Origin: Tridacna crocea
Lineage: Eukaryota; Mollusca; Bivalvia; Cardiida; Cardiidae
Length of the DNA stretch: 64,000 bases
Direction of reading: 5' to 3'
Assembly (NCBI GenBank): GCA_943736015.1
Contig: OX031056.1
Location: 68,537,277 to 68,601,276 of the forward strand
Shown: piece after piece, positions 52,912-62,908 of the stretch
How the letters are laid out: each line of letters opens with the position of its first letter
How positions within the stretch are numbered: position 1 is the first letter of the stretch
Notes under the pieces: generated by a model
Database searches by the model: none
What the model was told of the DNA's origin: nothing
Seen by the model: only the letters and a program-made list of their open reading frames with translations
Position numbers and translations under genes: made by a program

Positions 52912-53202
52912 ATGCGAAGAAATCTCTTTTTGTTGGTTTTTTTACTATTTTGCCAATCAATCAAAGAGCAAATCGGTTTTTCATTCAACCAGCACCCATT
53001 GTTAAATCATATACTATTTGCCGCAACTCCCTTGGGTCCCATGATTAATTTATTACGCGGGACAGCGAAGGTCTATAAAACGCTTATTACTGGTATTGAT
53101 CCGAGAATATCCGAAACTGACCAGCGTCCGTTATGGCCGCTCTTAAATCAGTGTCGGAAGGAAAATATAATCTGTAAATTTCTGCAACAGGCGATAAGAT
53201 GA
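52912..53202 (+). CDS. Candidate small secreted protein, 96 residues, unknown
   Basis: ATG-started frame with a typical signal-peptide profile: two arginines (MRRN), a hydrophobic core (LFLLVFLLFCQ) and a polar exit near residues 16-20. The mature part begins around KEQIGFSFNQHPLLNHI and contains SISETD-type charged stretches (GIDPRISETDQRPLWP) and two cysteines near the end (NQCRKENIICKFLQQ). A TGA closes it. I recognise no family. No poly(A) signal lies close by, no upstream promoter is evident, and the frame starts 30 bp after a simple tandem repeat. It is the only non-channel frame whose composition looks like a protein throughout, but could be chance. Confidence 0.28.
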   Translation: MRRNLFLLVFLLFCQSIKEQIGFSFNQHPLLNHILFAATPLGPMINLLRGTAKVYKTLITGIDPRISETDQRPLWPLLNQCRKENIICKFLQQAIR

Positions 53203-53509
53203 CGAGAACTTGACAGAATTATTGGGTATATGTGATCGTTGATATACTTACGATATAAGGTCTATATGTGATATTTTCCGCACTTTTTACTCTCTGTAAA
53301 ATACCGCGCTGTGTTGTTGTTCTTAATGTTCTCGTTTTTGTTTTATTTTATTATTTTAGATCAGCTGAATGACATATATGAATAATATATGCAAATACTT
53401 TCACGATTCCGCGAAAATTTATAAAGGTGTTTATCAAACGAAACCTCCACTTCTACCCGGAAACGCACAGTGTATAAATCAATCCAGATTTTAGATACGT
53501 ATACAGTTG

Positions 53510-53972
53510 ATGATATAGAGGATATTTTTTTTTTTTCAGTGAAAGATCGAAATTTATTTCATCGAGTGGACACCATCGGTAATATTTTCACGCGTGGCTG
53601 CGCCACTCGTGAAAATATTACCGATGGTGTTCACGAGATGAAATAAATTTCGATCTTTCACCGAAAAAACAACAACAAATATTCTATTTATTTCATGCTT
53701 TTTACCCTCTCTGGGGGGAGCTTTATCAAAATCAAGTACAGTTCTTTTCCCTCATTCCCCGTGGCGTACCCCTCCTGCATAGCAACGTTAGGTCAAGCGC
53801 GAGAAATGTAAGGTGTATGACGTCATATTTCCCATCTGGTTGTTAGGCACGCGCAATTTACCTAGGCAACAAGAACGTGAAAATCGGTATTTTCACTGGT
53901 GGTACCAGTGTAAGATCGAAAAAATAGTTTCACTGCTATTTCTCGATATACTACCGGAAAGCATGAAATAAA
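53510..53972 (+). mobile_element. Family Q hairpin element
   Basis: GTGAAAGATCGAAATTTATT palindrome, apex CACGCGTGGCTGCGCCACTC, tail with ATGACGTCATATTTCCC. Confidence 0.9.
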
Positions 53973-54060
53973 GTGGGTTATTTAAACAATTTCGGGAATA
54001 GGTTTTTTTTTTTAATTTTACAAATAAGCAATGTGAAAAGGGAATTCAACGGTTCTGCTA

Positions 54061-54117
54061 AAAGTAGCGACTCATGTCAGCCTGGGCGGTCGGTGCAGGC
54101 TGACATGAGTCGAATTT
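54061..54117. mobile_element. Family F' palindrome
   Basis: AGTAGCGACTCATGTCAGCC, GGGCGGTCGGTGC and complement to CATGAGTCG. Confidence 0.8.
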
Positions 54118-55556
54118 TGTATGCAAGGAAATATCATTAAAACTTTTTGTTGCATTTTGTAAAAAAAAAAAGAGCTGTGTGCGTTTAAATATTGGTTTCC
54201 CTAGTATCATTGAACATCGCTGCTCTAAGTTCAAGATGTAACCCATTGAGAGATACATCTAAACAAACAAAGCGCAAAAGCAAACTGACAAAGGATTACC
54301 CACCAACTGTCAAGGTGCATAAAGATATAATATTAAGTGCTTCGACAGCAAACTACATTAACATTCCCGACCCCAACAGGTGTATCTCGGTACAAATATG
54401 AACTTCCGGTTACAAATTGACATGGCACCCACAAGCATTCAACGTTTGGCGTTTTTGTATATGAACATGTTTGGCGAGGAAATACCATTAAAAATGTTTT
54501 TAATTGACTTAACATATCTTCCATTTTTAATGGTTTTTCCCACGCTATCGCCTACGATTCCATTAACAATATGACACGCACCTATTATACCAAGATCTGA
54601 AACCTAAAATGGCACTATCAAAGCGTGCGGCGGTTGGGCAGAATCCCTGACATGCCCTTGTCAATAATGACCCGGAAATAGAATCAAGGATGTTCAATTC
54701 AAAACACTTCAGATTATATTGTGAATGCTTTTTCATTCGCCCACCAATTTATCAAGAATTAGACCCGCACCTTTTATGCAATAACTGTTGACCTAAAAAC
54801 TGTAATTTTCAAGGATTGGCCAGAAATACTTCCGTGATCAAATACATCTTTGACCCGAAAATCATATGAAATACGTTCCTTCTTTATATGTTTTTGCTTT
54901 TTTTTTCATTTGCAAGTCCCACGCAATTCGGTGCTATTTGATGGTGGGCTGCCGCAGTTGGTCCATACGTTATAGGAAGATCAACAAACACATTTTTCAT
55001 TGCACTTCTTTCCGTGACAAGTTAATGGCGTTGAGAGATGCATAAAGCAACTTGATGGAACTGATAATCGGACTGAACTGGAAAGACCCAGATTAGACTT
55101 GATAACTGATTTAGAACATTTTTTCCACAATCTTTCATGGACAAACCAAGTTTAATCTTTACCAAAACCGCTTATTCTGCAGTCGCTAATCTGTCAGTAC
55201 TTTCATTGCTTTGATTAGTCTTGCTGTTGGAATAAACCTATTTAACACGTACTATTTCTACGTTACAGCAAAGAACAGGTTTTGGTAGCATTTTGGAAAA
55301 GATGGAAATAGTTTACTACCAGCAATCACTCCTTTTTACGCTTTATTCTACGTTTATAAATATCCAGATTTTTTTATACAAAGTACTCTTTTCACTATTG
55401 TCGAATTACTTGAAAAAAAAAAACATTCCTGTTAAAAGGATTAACGCAAAACTTTATGTAAATGAGTTCATAAGTAAGCCAGAACTCCAGACAGAGGCAG
55501 TGATATTGATTTCAAAATTTAAAAAAGTATGAGTTGAAAATATTAATTGTTCTACA
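54118..55556. other. 1.4 kb without recognised features
   Basis: Two overlapping plus frames (54192-54401, 54380-54574) have no domain features. No hairpins or repeats. Confidence 0.45.
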
Positions 55557-55634
55557 CTTAACCCTATGTTATGGGTACTCATTAGAATCGTCTCATCGAG
55601 ACGATTCTAATGAGTACCCACAACATAGAGTTTC
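55557..55634. mobile_element. Family I palindrome
   Basis: AACCCTATGTTATGGGTACT and complement, apex CTCATCGAG, with the ACTCCCTC right flank shared with the other copies. Confidence 0.85.
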
Positions 55635-56066
55635 AAAGAGAAATGATGGATTTGGAATACCATCACTCCCTCTTATCTTCATAGAGCTGTGGAAAGCGGA
55701 ATGGAAAAACAACAGTTTTCTTGAATCAGGCATCATCCAGTAGATTTCAATGTATTATGTAGCAAAGAAGCATATAACGAGTTCAATGTGAAAATAAAAG
55801 AGAAAGAGAGCATTATATCTATCTTAATACCGTATAGATAAGGTCGAGATTAAACACGCCTACATAAACGCCCGCAAAATCAAACGCAGCTGAGAAATCG
55901 GATAACAGTTTGCATAGACTTGGCATTTTGTAAATCTGCTGCATTTACGAAGACCCTTTTTTTATATAATTTTTCCCTACAGTTAAGTCTGAGTCTGGCC
56001 TGTTATTGTTTTGCTGTAAACAAAAAAGATGCCATTAAGCGCCTAGGCCCCATTTTACCAAGGAAG
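55635..56066. other. Nothing identified
   Basis: Family I flank, then unassigned sequence. Confidence 0.4.
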
Positions 56067-56335
56067 TTACGAACAAAGTTTGCGTAGGTTTTACGTGACT
56101 ATAATATGGTGGCATCAGTCTGCCATGAGGCACGTTTTACCTATCATGATTATTTTAGAAAACTATTGCGATAAATCAAAGTTTCCAAGAAATTTTATAT
56201 GAGTAAAATGAAAAGACAGAATTACCAGGAGACTTTGATTTATATCTAATAATCAAGATAGTTTTCTCGTATCTGGTGGCAGAAATTTGCCACCATACTA
56301 TAGTTACGTAAAACTTTCGCATATTTTGTTCATTA
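56067..56335. mobile_element. 269-bp TIR element
   Basis: GTTACGAACAAAGTTTGCGT, TTTTACGTGACTATAATATG and GTGGCA at the left, inverted partners at the right; a second inverted pair lies inside (ACTTTGATTTAT). Confidence 0.75.
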
Positions 56336-56344
56336 CGGCTTTAG

Positions 56345-56574
56345 TTAACCCATTACCACACGAGAAAATTTTAGACTGGTCCAAATTGAAAGCATTTGCA
56401 GACGACAAAATAAAAGGTGACTGAAAAATTGAAATTTGTTCTGGGAAGGGTAGAAAACACTGTGGGAAAAGGAGAAAATGCTGGTTACCAGCATTTTCTC
56501 CTTTTCCCACAGTGTTTTCAAAAGGCTTCTTTCTCAGGGGCGTCAAAAGTAGGGATTGTGTGGTGATGGGTTAA
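56345..56574 (-). mobile_element. Family A hairpin MITE, inverted, complete
   Basis: TTAACCCATTACCACACGAG at the left, GTGGTGATGGGTTAA at the right. Stems show matched CACTGTGGG and CCCACAGTG. Confidence 0.93.
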
Positions 56575-56880
56575 ACAAGGACCTTAGGCACCAACTTCTG
56601 CTCACATTTCCTAAATTATAAATCCAAGATTGCGACACTAACCCGAAACAAAAAGGCAAACTGACAATAGAAAAGTGTTCAAATGAAAGAAGGACTATGA
56701 CCAATGACCACAAAAATACTATAAAGCAGCTGGGCAGTCCCCGCCCATCTAAAAGCTCCAAATGAAAAGCCAAAGACTGTAAACAGCATCCACAAAGAAA
56801 AGAAAAAAAAACTAAACCCTAACTAAACCCCTGTTTTGCTAATTAAGTGAAATCAAACATACAAGCTGATAGTAAAAGTC
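56575..56880. other. Nothing identified
   Basis: Spacer between two A copies. Confidence 0.4.
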
Positions 56881-57109
56881 CTAATTCATTTCCAAACGAC
56901 AAAATTTTTGGCTGGTCCAAATTGAAAGCATTAGCCGACGACAAAATAAAAGTAAGTGAAATTTTGAAATTGGTTTTATGAAGGGTAGAAAACATTGTTG
57001 GAAAAAGGAGAAAATTCTTGTTACCAGCATTTTCTTCTTTTCCTGAAAGGTTTTCGAAGGGCTTTTTTCTCAGAGTCGTTAAAAGTAGGGATTGCGTGGT
57101 AAAGGATCT
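56881..57109 (-). mobile_element. Family A hairpin MITE, inverted, worn ends
   Basis: CTAATTCATTTCCAAACGAC at the left, apex CTTGTTACCAG, GCGTGGTAAAGGATC at the right. Confidence 0.85.
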
Positions 57110-57147
57110 ATAAAGGGTATTTTAGGGGAAAAATACCTCGGTATGTG

Positions 57148-57244
57148 TAAATCCAGGATCAGACTGCATCTTTTGTGCAGTCTGATCTCGATCTACGCTA
57201 TTCGCAAAAAGGTCAGTGAGTCACACTCGGCAGCCTATGGGTTA
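57148..57244. mobile_element. Family E element with long right arm
   Basis: AATCCAGGATCAGACTGCAT, the complement to CGATCTACGCTATTCGC, then AAAAGGTCAGTGAGTCAC and GCAGCCTATGGGTTAA. Confidence 0.8.
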
Positions 57245-57381
57245 AAAACGAAAAAGTATGGAGGCTCCAAAGGGACCAAAACACTCCCTAGACGCGAAAT
57301 CTTACATCATCGTCATATCAGACATAATATTCAACGCATCGGCATAGAAAGTGCATCTACGTAATTACAGTATTTGTAATA

Positions 57382-57460
57382 TCGTCGATTTGCTTCAAAC
57401 ACCTCGAAACTACAGCTTGAAACAAGCTGTAGTTACGAGGTTTTAGAAGCAAACCGACGA
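57382..57460. mobile_element. Family C palindrome at a TA site
   Basis: TCGTCGATTTGCTTCAAACA and complement to GCAAACCGACGA, TA on both sides. Confidence 0.88.
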
Positions 57461-57729
57461 TATTTCGCCATATATGGAATACTATATAGTTTTCATTGAA
57501 TATTTCTGTCTGACTGTCAGAAGGGATTTATTTGTTGTTTTTAAGTGTTGCCATCTTTGTTGTGTAAATAATAACCTTTCGTGTTGTTTATGTAATTTTT
57601 CGAAGGTTTACTTGTCAAAACACAGACTGTCGTTATCATTGTATTGTCAATGTCTATTCTTTACGAGGTTATTTTTCTTTAATAAAGTGTCGGCTATGGT
57701 TATTGTTCTTAAAGGTGTTAGAATGTATC

Positions 57730-58326
57730 TTAAGGATAGTGACCGTATTGGGATTCGTGTAACATCGCCTTTAGTCGCAAAAATCGTACAGAATCGGCTA
57801 GGACTCGGGTAATCCGTAATCGATGCGGAGAACCAGCATGTATCAGCCAATCGACGTTGTCTGCGCATGTCATATTCTCCGAAGATTCGACCTGTCTGCT
57901 ATGACACATCACTCCCAGGGAATTGCAGTTATACATATTAATAAAGATTAATAAAGTAGCAATGGAGAAAAATGGCTTTTATCAGTACGTTCGAGGAGAA
58001 ATCAGGCCTATTTTAGCTCCAGATTTCTCTAAACTGCTGATCACAGCTGAATGAATCGCACCAGGTAGCGTTTTGTTGGGTAAACGTTTATTTTAGTTTG
58101 AAATTCAACGTAACGATTGTCACGTAGAAAAGTAGTCCGTTCTGCACCCAGAATGCCCAAATTAGATTGATGTGTACTTGCAGAATGCCATCTAGCGGGA
58201 GATAATGGCCAATCGATTATGGATTACCAGAGTACTACCCGAGTCCTACCCGAGTCTGTACGGTTTTTTTTTTTCGGCGATAAAATGCGATGTTACAAAA
58301 ATCCCATTAGGGTGCACTATTCTTAA
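57730..58326. mobile_element. Family N TTAA element with long TIRs, 597 bp
   Basis: TTAA at 57730-57733 and 58323-58326. Terminal repeats of about 110 bp pair GGATAGTGACCG, GATTCGTGTAACATCGC, CGTACAGA and ACTCGGGTA with the right side. The interior is mostly the inserted M element. Confidence 0.82.
57855..58208 (+). mobile_element. Family M hAT-like element, 8-bp duplication CCAATCGA
   Basis: CGTTGTCTGCGCATGTCATA at the left, CATCTAGCGGGAGATAATGG at the right. CCAATCGA lies directly outside both ends (57847-57854, 58209-58216). 8-bp target duplications fit the hAT superfamily. No coding capacity. Confidence 0.88.
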
Positions 58327-58854
58327 AGTGCGATTGTGTAGCTATAAATGTACGTTTTGACGTACACGATGAAAGACTGGGAAGATTGAATAACCAGATA
58401 ATTATGGTAAAGTTGCAATAGATACAAATCAAGTAGGCGCTCAATGTTTTCTCGAAGGACAGGTCTTACAAAGATGAATATTGCTATAAACATAATGATA
58501 AACTTTGAATTTATTTCTGTCACGGGATTGTAAAATATCTAACGACTTCTGTGTTGCTAAATTTGTCAAACAAAAAAATAGACAAGAAAATATTGATGCT
58601 TAACATCAATGGCGGCGCAAATCAGTTGTTTTTAATATAAGGTACATTGCAGCATTTCAAATTGACCGAATTAAATATTTGCAGAATTTGGTGAAAAATG
58701 AACTGGGAAGTCCGAAACAATCCTCAGAATTTCAACCTAAAACTTGAAAATGAACCAATAATGGTAGGACACAATTATAGCTATTCTTCGGCGAAAATTT
58801 CAGTTGAAACTATGTACAAAAGCATTTGTCATTCGAGAAACAACACAAGAAAAT
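58327..58854. other. Nothing identified
   Basis: ATCAATGGCGGCGCA near 58608 is an isolated start-like context whose frame closes after 8 codons. Confidence 0.4.
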
Positions 58855-59001
58855 AGTTTTAAAACTAGGTTCCAAATTACCAAATTGGTATTAAAAACTG
58901 GGTATGAAATGACCAAAATTAAAAAAGAATAGATAGGTACGAAATGATCAAATTTGTACGAAATGGCCAAGGTGCGAAATGACCTATGTACGAAATGACT
59001 T
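58855..59001. repeat. Degenerate GTACGAAATGACC minisatellite
   Basis: Units GGTATGAAATGACCAAAATT, GGTACGAAATGATC and GTACGAAATGGCC; same motif as at 17409. Confidence 0.8.
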
Positions 59002-59344
59002 GAAGCCGAGTAAACAATATGGCTGCCCCCACATGTACTTTTCAAAACCGAATAAAAATACAGTGCCGCCGCTCATGCGGCGCCACAATATAAAGAGTTT
59101 ATAAAAAGCTCCTTTTACACTCGTAGCTTGTAAGGCTCTTCTTTGCCTTTCTTGTTCACGAATTAAATAAGTAAACCACAGGTTTACGATTCGATCCCTA
59201 AAGGTGATGGTGATCACATTCCCCAGAGGCAAAGTGTTTAAGGGCCAATCAAGTAATTACCTAACCAAAGAAATCGGTTCATAAATGACCTGTTGCCGTT
59301 CTACACGCTAAATACTGCTGACGTTGGCATACAACACAGTGAAA

Positions 59345-59665
59345 CAATTAGTCTTACATAAAATTAACAATTCCAAATTTTGATGACCCTGGAAGATAAT
59401 TGCTTTTGACCTAGGAAGCGAAACACGTTAACGTTGAACTCAATGCTGTATCACTTGAAGAGAACAGAAAACAAACCACATTTAAAAGCTATAACCTGTC
59501 TGTTATAAGAACCCAGTAATTACACCTTCGTTTACAGACACTTTTACTTATTATTGTACAAAAGCGATTATTAAGGCCTCTACAGTAAAATCTTTGGGAA
59601 ACATTACGTGGAAATGCGATGTTTGCTTGTGAAGAGTAATTTTACCTTGGTCAACATTTTTTTTT
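59345..59665. other. Scattered relics of family A/B
   Basis: AAATTTTGATGACCCTGGAAG near 59380 and GGGAAACATTACGTGG with GTGAAGAGTAATTTTACC near 59597 recall A left and B hairpin sequence. Confidence 0.35.
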
Positions 59666-59700
59666 TTCATGCTGTTGAATAACGATATTTTTGTTTCGTA

Positions 59701-60045
59701 CCATTATCTCCCGCTAGATGGCATTCTATAAATACTCATCTATCTAATTTGGGCATCCTGGGTACTGAACCGAACCACTTTCCTACGCGACAACCGTTAC
59801 TTTGAATTTCAAACTAAAATAAACGTTTACTCAATAAAACGCTACCTCGTGCAATTCACTCAGCTATGATCATCAGTTTAGAGAAATATGGAGCTAAAGC
59901 AGGTCTCATTTCTCCTCAAACGTATTGATAAAAGCTATTTTCTACATTACTACTTTATAGAGCGTAATATTACAATCAGCCCGCTTTTGGGCTAGTGATG
60001 CGTCACAGTCGAATCTTCGAAGAATATGACATGCGCAGACAACGC
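59701..60045 (-). mobile_element. Family M hAT-like element, inverted, duplication GTTTCGTA
   Basis: CCATTATCTCCCGCTAGATG at the left, ATGCGCAGACAACGC at the right. GTTTCGTA flanks both ends (59693-59700, 60046-60053). Confidence 0.9.
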
Positions 60046-60105
60046 GTTTCGTATGCTTGTTTTTCCTCGATGTAATTCGTAATGGGAGCCTTTTTTTTTT
60101 TTCTT

Positions 60106-60333
60106 TTAACCCATTACTACACAATCCCTACTTTTAACGACCCTGAGAAAGAAGCCTTTTGAAAACACTATGGGAAAAGGAGAAAATGCTGGTAACCAGC
60201 ATTTTCTCCTTTTCCCATAACGTTTTCTACCCTTCACAAAACAAAGTTCAAATTTTCAACCACTTTATCTTATCGTCTGCAAATGCTTTCGATTTGGTCA
60301 AACCTAAAATTTTGTCTTTTGGTAATGAGTTAA
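60106..60333 (+). mobile_element. Family A hairpin MITE, complete, 228 bp
   Basis: TTAACCCATTACTACACAAT at the left, TTGGTAATGAGTTAA at the right. Confidence 0.93.
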
Positions 60334-60748
60334 AGCCAATCATGAGAATTCTTCTTATCTCATATTTCGTTTATTTGTATTGTCCTTGGATTTTAAGTAT
60401 CTAAGGGTTGACCTAATTCGTTTTTTTTATGGTCATGAGCATGTTCTCCATTTTTGAAAACAAAACAAAAATCTATTTTATTAGTAAGTATTTTCATTGA
60501 AATTAAGTAGTCACTCTCTGTCAGATATTTATTTGTTATTTCTTTGTATTATGGATCGGTGTCCTACATATTGTCTGTGTCTACGTAATATTTCTTGATA
60601 GATTTAAGAAGTTTGTTCAGTGAATGGTGTTCTCTTACCAGAGAGTAAATATATTTTATTATTTCACACCTACAATTTAACGACCAATGAAATAGCTTTA
60701 ATACTACCACGTGAGTACAGAATATCTTAGCCTGTATTAGACGCTGTA
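60334..60748. other. Nothing identified
   Basis: No supported feature. Confidence 0.45.
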
Positions 60749-60850
60749 GAGTCCAATACGGATTTTTCAAAACGAGGCTTGAGTCCAATATGGATTTTTC
60801 AAAACGAGGTTTGAGTCCAATACAGATTTTTCAAAACGAGGCAAGAGTCC
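60749..60850. repeat. 32-bp tandem repeat, three units
   Basis: GAGTCCAATACGGATTTTTC plus AAAACGAGGCTT starts at 60749, 60781 and 60813, with a partial fourth unit. Confidence 0.9.
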
Positions 60851-61013
60851 CGAATATCGATATTGGACCGGAAGAGTAGTGTACCGAAGTCTGTTGTAAA
60901 AAAAAGCAAATTCAAACCCCTCTTTTAATATGTTTTGATTTTTTTCCAATTGAAATGACCCTATATTTATTGTTTACTTTAAAGTCAATACGAAAGTGTG
61001 AAATAAAGAGATC

Positions 61014-61171
61014 ATTTAACATGCTTGGGTACAATACTGAATTCAATTGGATTCGTGCACTGCAGAAGCAGTCTATATTTTGGACTCGGCTGTCGCCTCG
61101 TCCAAAATATAGACTGGTTCTGCAGTGTACTCATCCAATAGAATTCAGTATTGTACCCAAGCATGTTAAAT
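61014..61171. mobile_element. 158-bp near-perfect palindrome
   Basis: ATTTAACATGCTTGGGTACA, ATACTGAATTC, CTGCAGAAGCAGTCTATATT and their complements around GGCTGTCGCC. Confidence 0.88.
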
Positions 61172-61389
61172 AACCTCATATTATATACCTAGCAATGAAA
61201 TCCTGGAATTTCCCAGTGTAATAGATTCTTACATCATCACTAGTGACGATATCAACTTTCACTTCCTGCCGTAATATAGGAACTACTTTTTTTTTTTCAA
61301 CTAAATTTTTTTCGACTTTCAAACGAAAAATTGAAAATAGTAATGTTAATAAGGTATATAATAAATAGAATAATCAACTGGTTATTTTT

Positions 61390-61499
61390 TATATGAAAAA
61401 TATCTCACACGGATGCGTCGAAAGGCGTTAAAAAAACTCGTGCTGCGCACTCGTTTTTTCAACGCCTAACAACGCATCCTCGTGAGATATTTCTATATG
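61390..61499. mobile_element. 110-bp palindrome
   Basis: ATATGAAAAATATCTCACAC, GGATGCGTCG, GGCGTTAAAAAAACTCGTGC and complement; apex TGC. Confidence 0.85.
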
Positions 61500-61558
61500 A
61501 CAGCCGTCGACTCAATGATATATTCGGTGAAACAGTCTTAAAGATACATTCTTACTGG

Positions 61559-61559
<1 letters not shown>

Positions 61560-61618
<59 letters not shown>
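61560..61618. repeat. (AG)n microsatellite
   Basis: About 29 uninterrupted units. Confidence 0.97.
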
Positions 61619-61621
<3 letters not shown>

Positions 61622-61974
61622 TGTTATGCTGTTAAAATTAATTTGAAAGAGTGCATAATAGCTCAGCTGTGTAAACAGAAAAAAATACTGATATGTATGG
61701 TGTAAGGGATAGAAAAACACGCGGGATTTATCCTCATTTAAAACCGGAAACGCCAACAACAGTTGCTTTGAATGCTTCCAAGACATGAAATACATTTTCT
61801 ATCCGTCGTAATCTGTAAATCTTGCAACCATCAGGGGTAACATTTGGTATGGAGATACAAGAACGGTTATACTTTCATAAAATAAAGATGAATTGGGTTA
61901 GAACACGGCTGAAAACTGCCTGAAACGAGTATAATATTTTTATGTGTATCGTTAACCTTCAACAACGCCGTGTT
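61619..61974. other. Nothing identified
   Basis: No supported feature. Confidence 0.4.
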
Positions 61975-62202
61975 TTAACCCTTTCCCAAACAAGCCCTGG
62001 TTTTTACATGTCTGCAGTAAAGGTCTTTGAAAACACTGTGTGAAAATGAGAAATTGCTCGTAACGAGCAATTTCTCATTTTCCCTCAGTGTTTTCTACCC
62101 TTTTTTGAGAACTTGCTGCAATTTTCTCCAAATCTAAAATTGTCTTCTGCAAACTCTTTCGGTTTGGAAGGGTCCAAAATTTGTTGTCTGGGAAAGGGTT
62201 AA
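61975..62202 (+). mobile_element. Family A MITE with a B-type hairpin apex
   Basis: A-type ends and right body (TTAACCCTTTCCCAAACAAG; TTTGTTGTCTGGGAAAGGG) but the apex is AATTGCTCGTAACGAGCAATT, as in family B. The TTAA at 62199 is shared with the next element. Confidence 0.88.
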
Positions 62203-62229
62203 GAAGTCTAAGGCAGAAGGATTTTGAAA

Positions 62230-62601
62230 ACGTTGTCTGTGCATGTCATATTCTTCGAAGATACGCATCACTTCCCACAGTATTGGTAGGACTGTAGTAA
62301 TCCGCGCTAATAAAGAAGTAATCTGCGGTAATAAAGTGGCAATGGAGAAAGTGGCTTTTATCAATATGTTTGAGGAGAAATCAGGCCTGTTTTAGCTCCA
62401 GATTTCTCTGAACTGCTGATCATAGCTGAATGAATTGCACCAGGTAGTTTTTTATACCGTAAACGTTTATTTCAGTTTGAAATTCAAAGTAACGGTTGTC
62501 GCGTAGAAAAGTAGTCCGAATCTGTACCCAGAATGCCCAAATTAGATATAAATATACAGTAGATGTGTATTTGTAGAATGTTATCTAGCGAGAAATAATG
62601 C
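62230..62601 (+). mobile_element. Family M hAT-like element inside family A, duplication TTTTGAAA
   Basis: CGTTGTCTGTGCATGTCATA at the left, TATCTAGCGAGAAATAATG at the right. TTTTGAAA, itself part of family A, occurs at 62222-62229 and 62602-62609. Confidence 0.9.
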
Positions 62602-62679
62602 TTTTGAAAATTTTCTGGAAAAGGAGAAAATGCTGGTTACCAGCATTTTCTCCTTTTCCCATAAACAAAGTTCAATTGC

Positions 62680-62908
62680 TTAACTCATTACCAAACGACA
62701 ATATTATAGACTTGTCCAAATTGAAAGCATTTGCAGACGACAAAATGAAAGTGACTGAAAATTTGAAATTTGTTTTGTGAAGGGTAGAAAACGTTGTGGG
62801 AAAAGGAGAAAATGCTGGTTACCAGCATTTTCTCCTTTTCCCACAATATTTTTTAAAGGCTTCTTTCTCATGGGCGTCAAAAGTAGGGATTGTGTGGTAA
62901 TGGGTTAA
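62680..62908 (-). mobile_element. Younger family A copy inserted in the older one
   Basis: TTAACTCATTACCAAACGAC at the left, GTGGTAATGGGTTAA at the right, 229 bp, hairpin intact apart from one stem change. TTAA flanks both sides within the older copy's right body. Confidence 0.93.

Noticed and set aside
55293-55532. Possible family A remnant (GGAAAAGATGGAAATAG, TACCAGCA)
   Set aside because: Match too short and no stem or body follows.
57474-57812. 112-codon Cys/Leu-rich plus-strand frame
   Set aside because: Composition reflects T-rich DNA, and its end runs into the TIR of family N.
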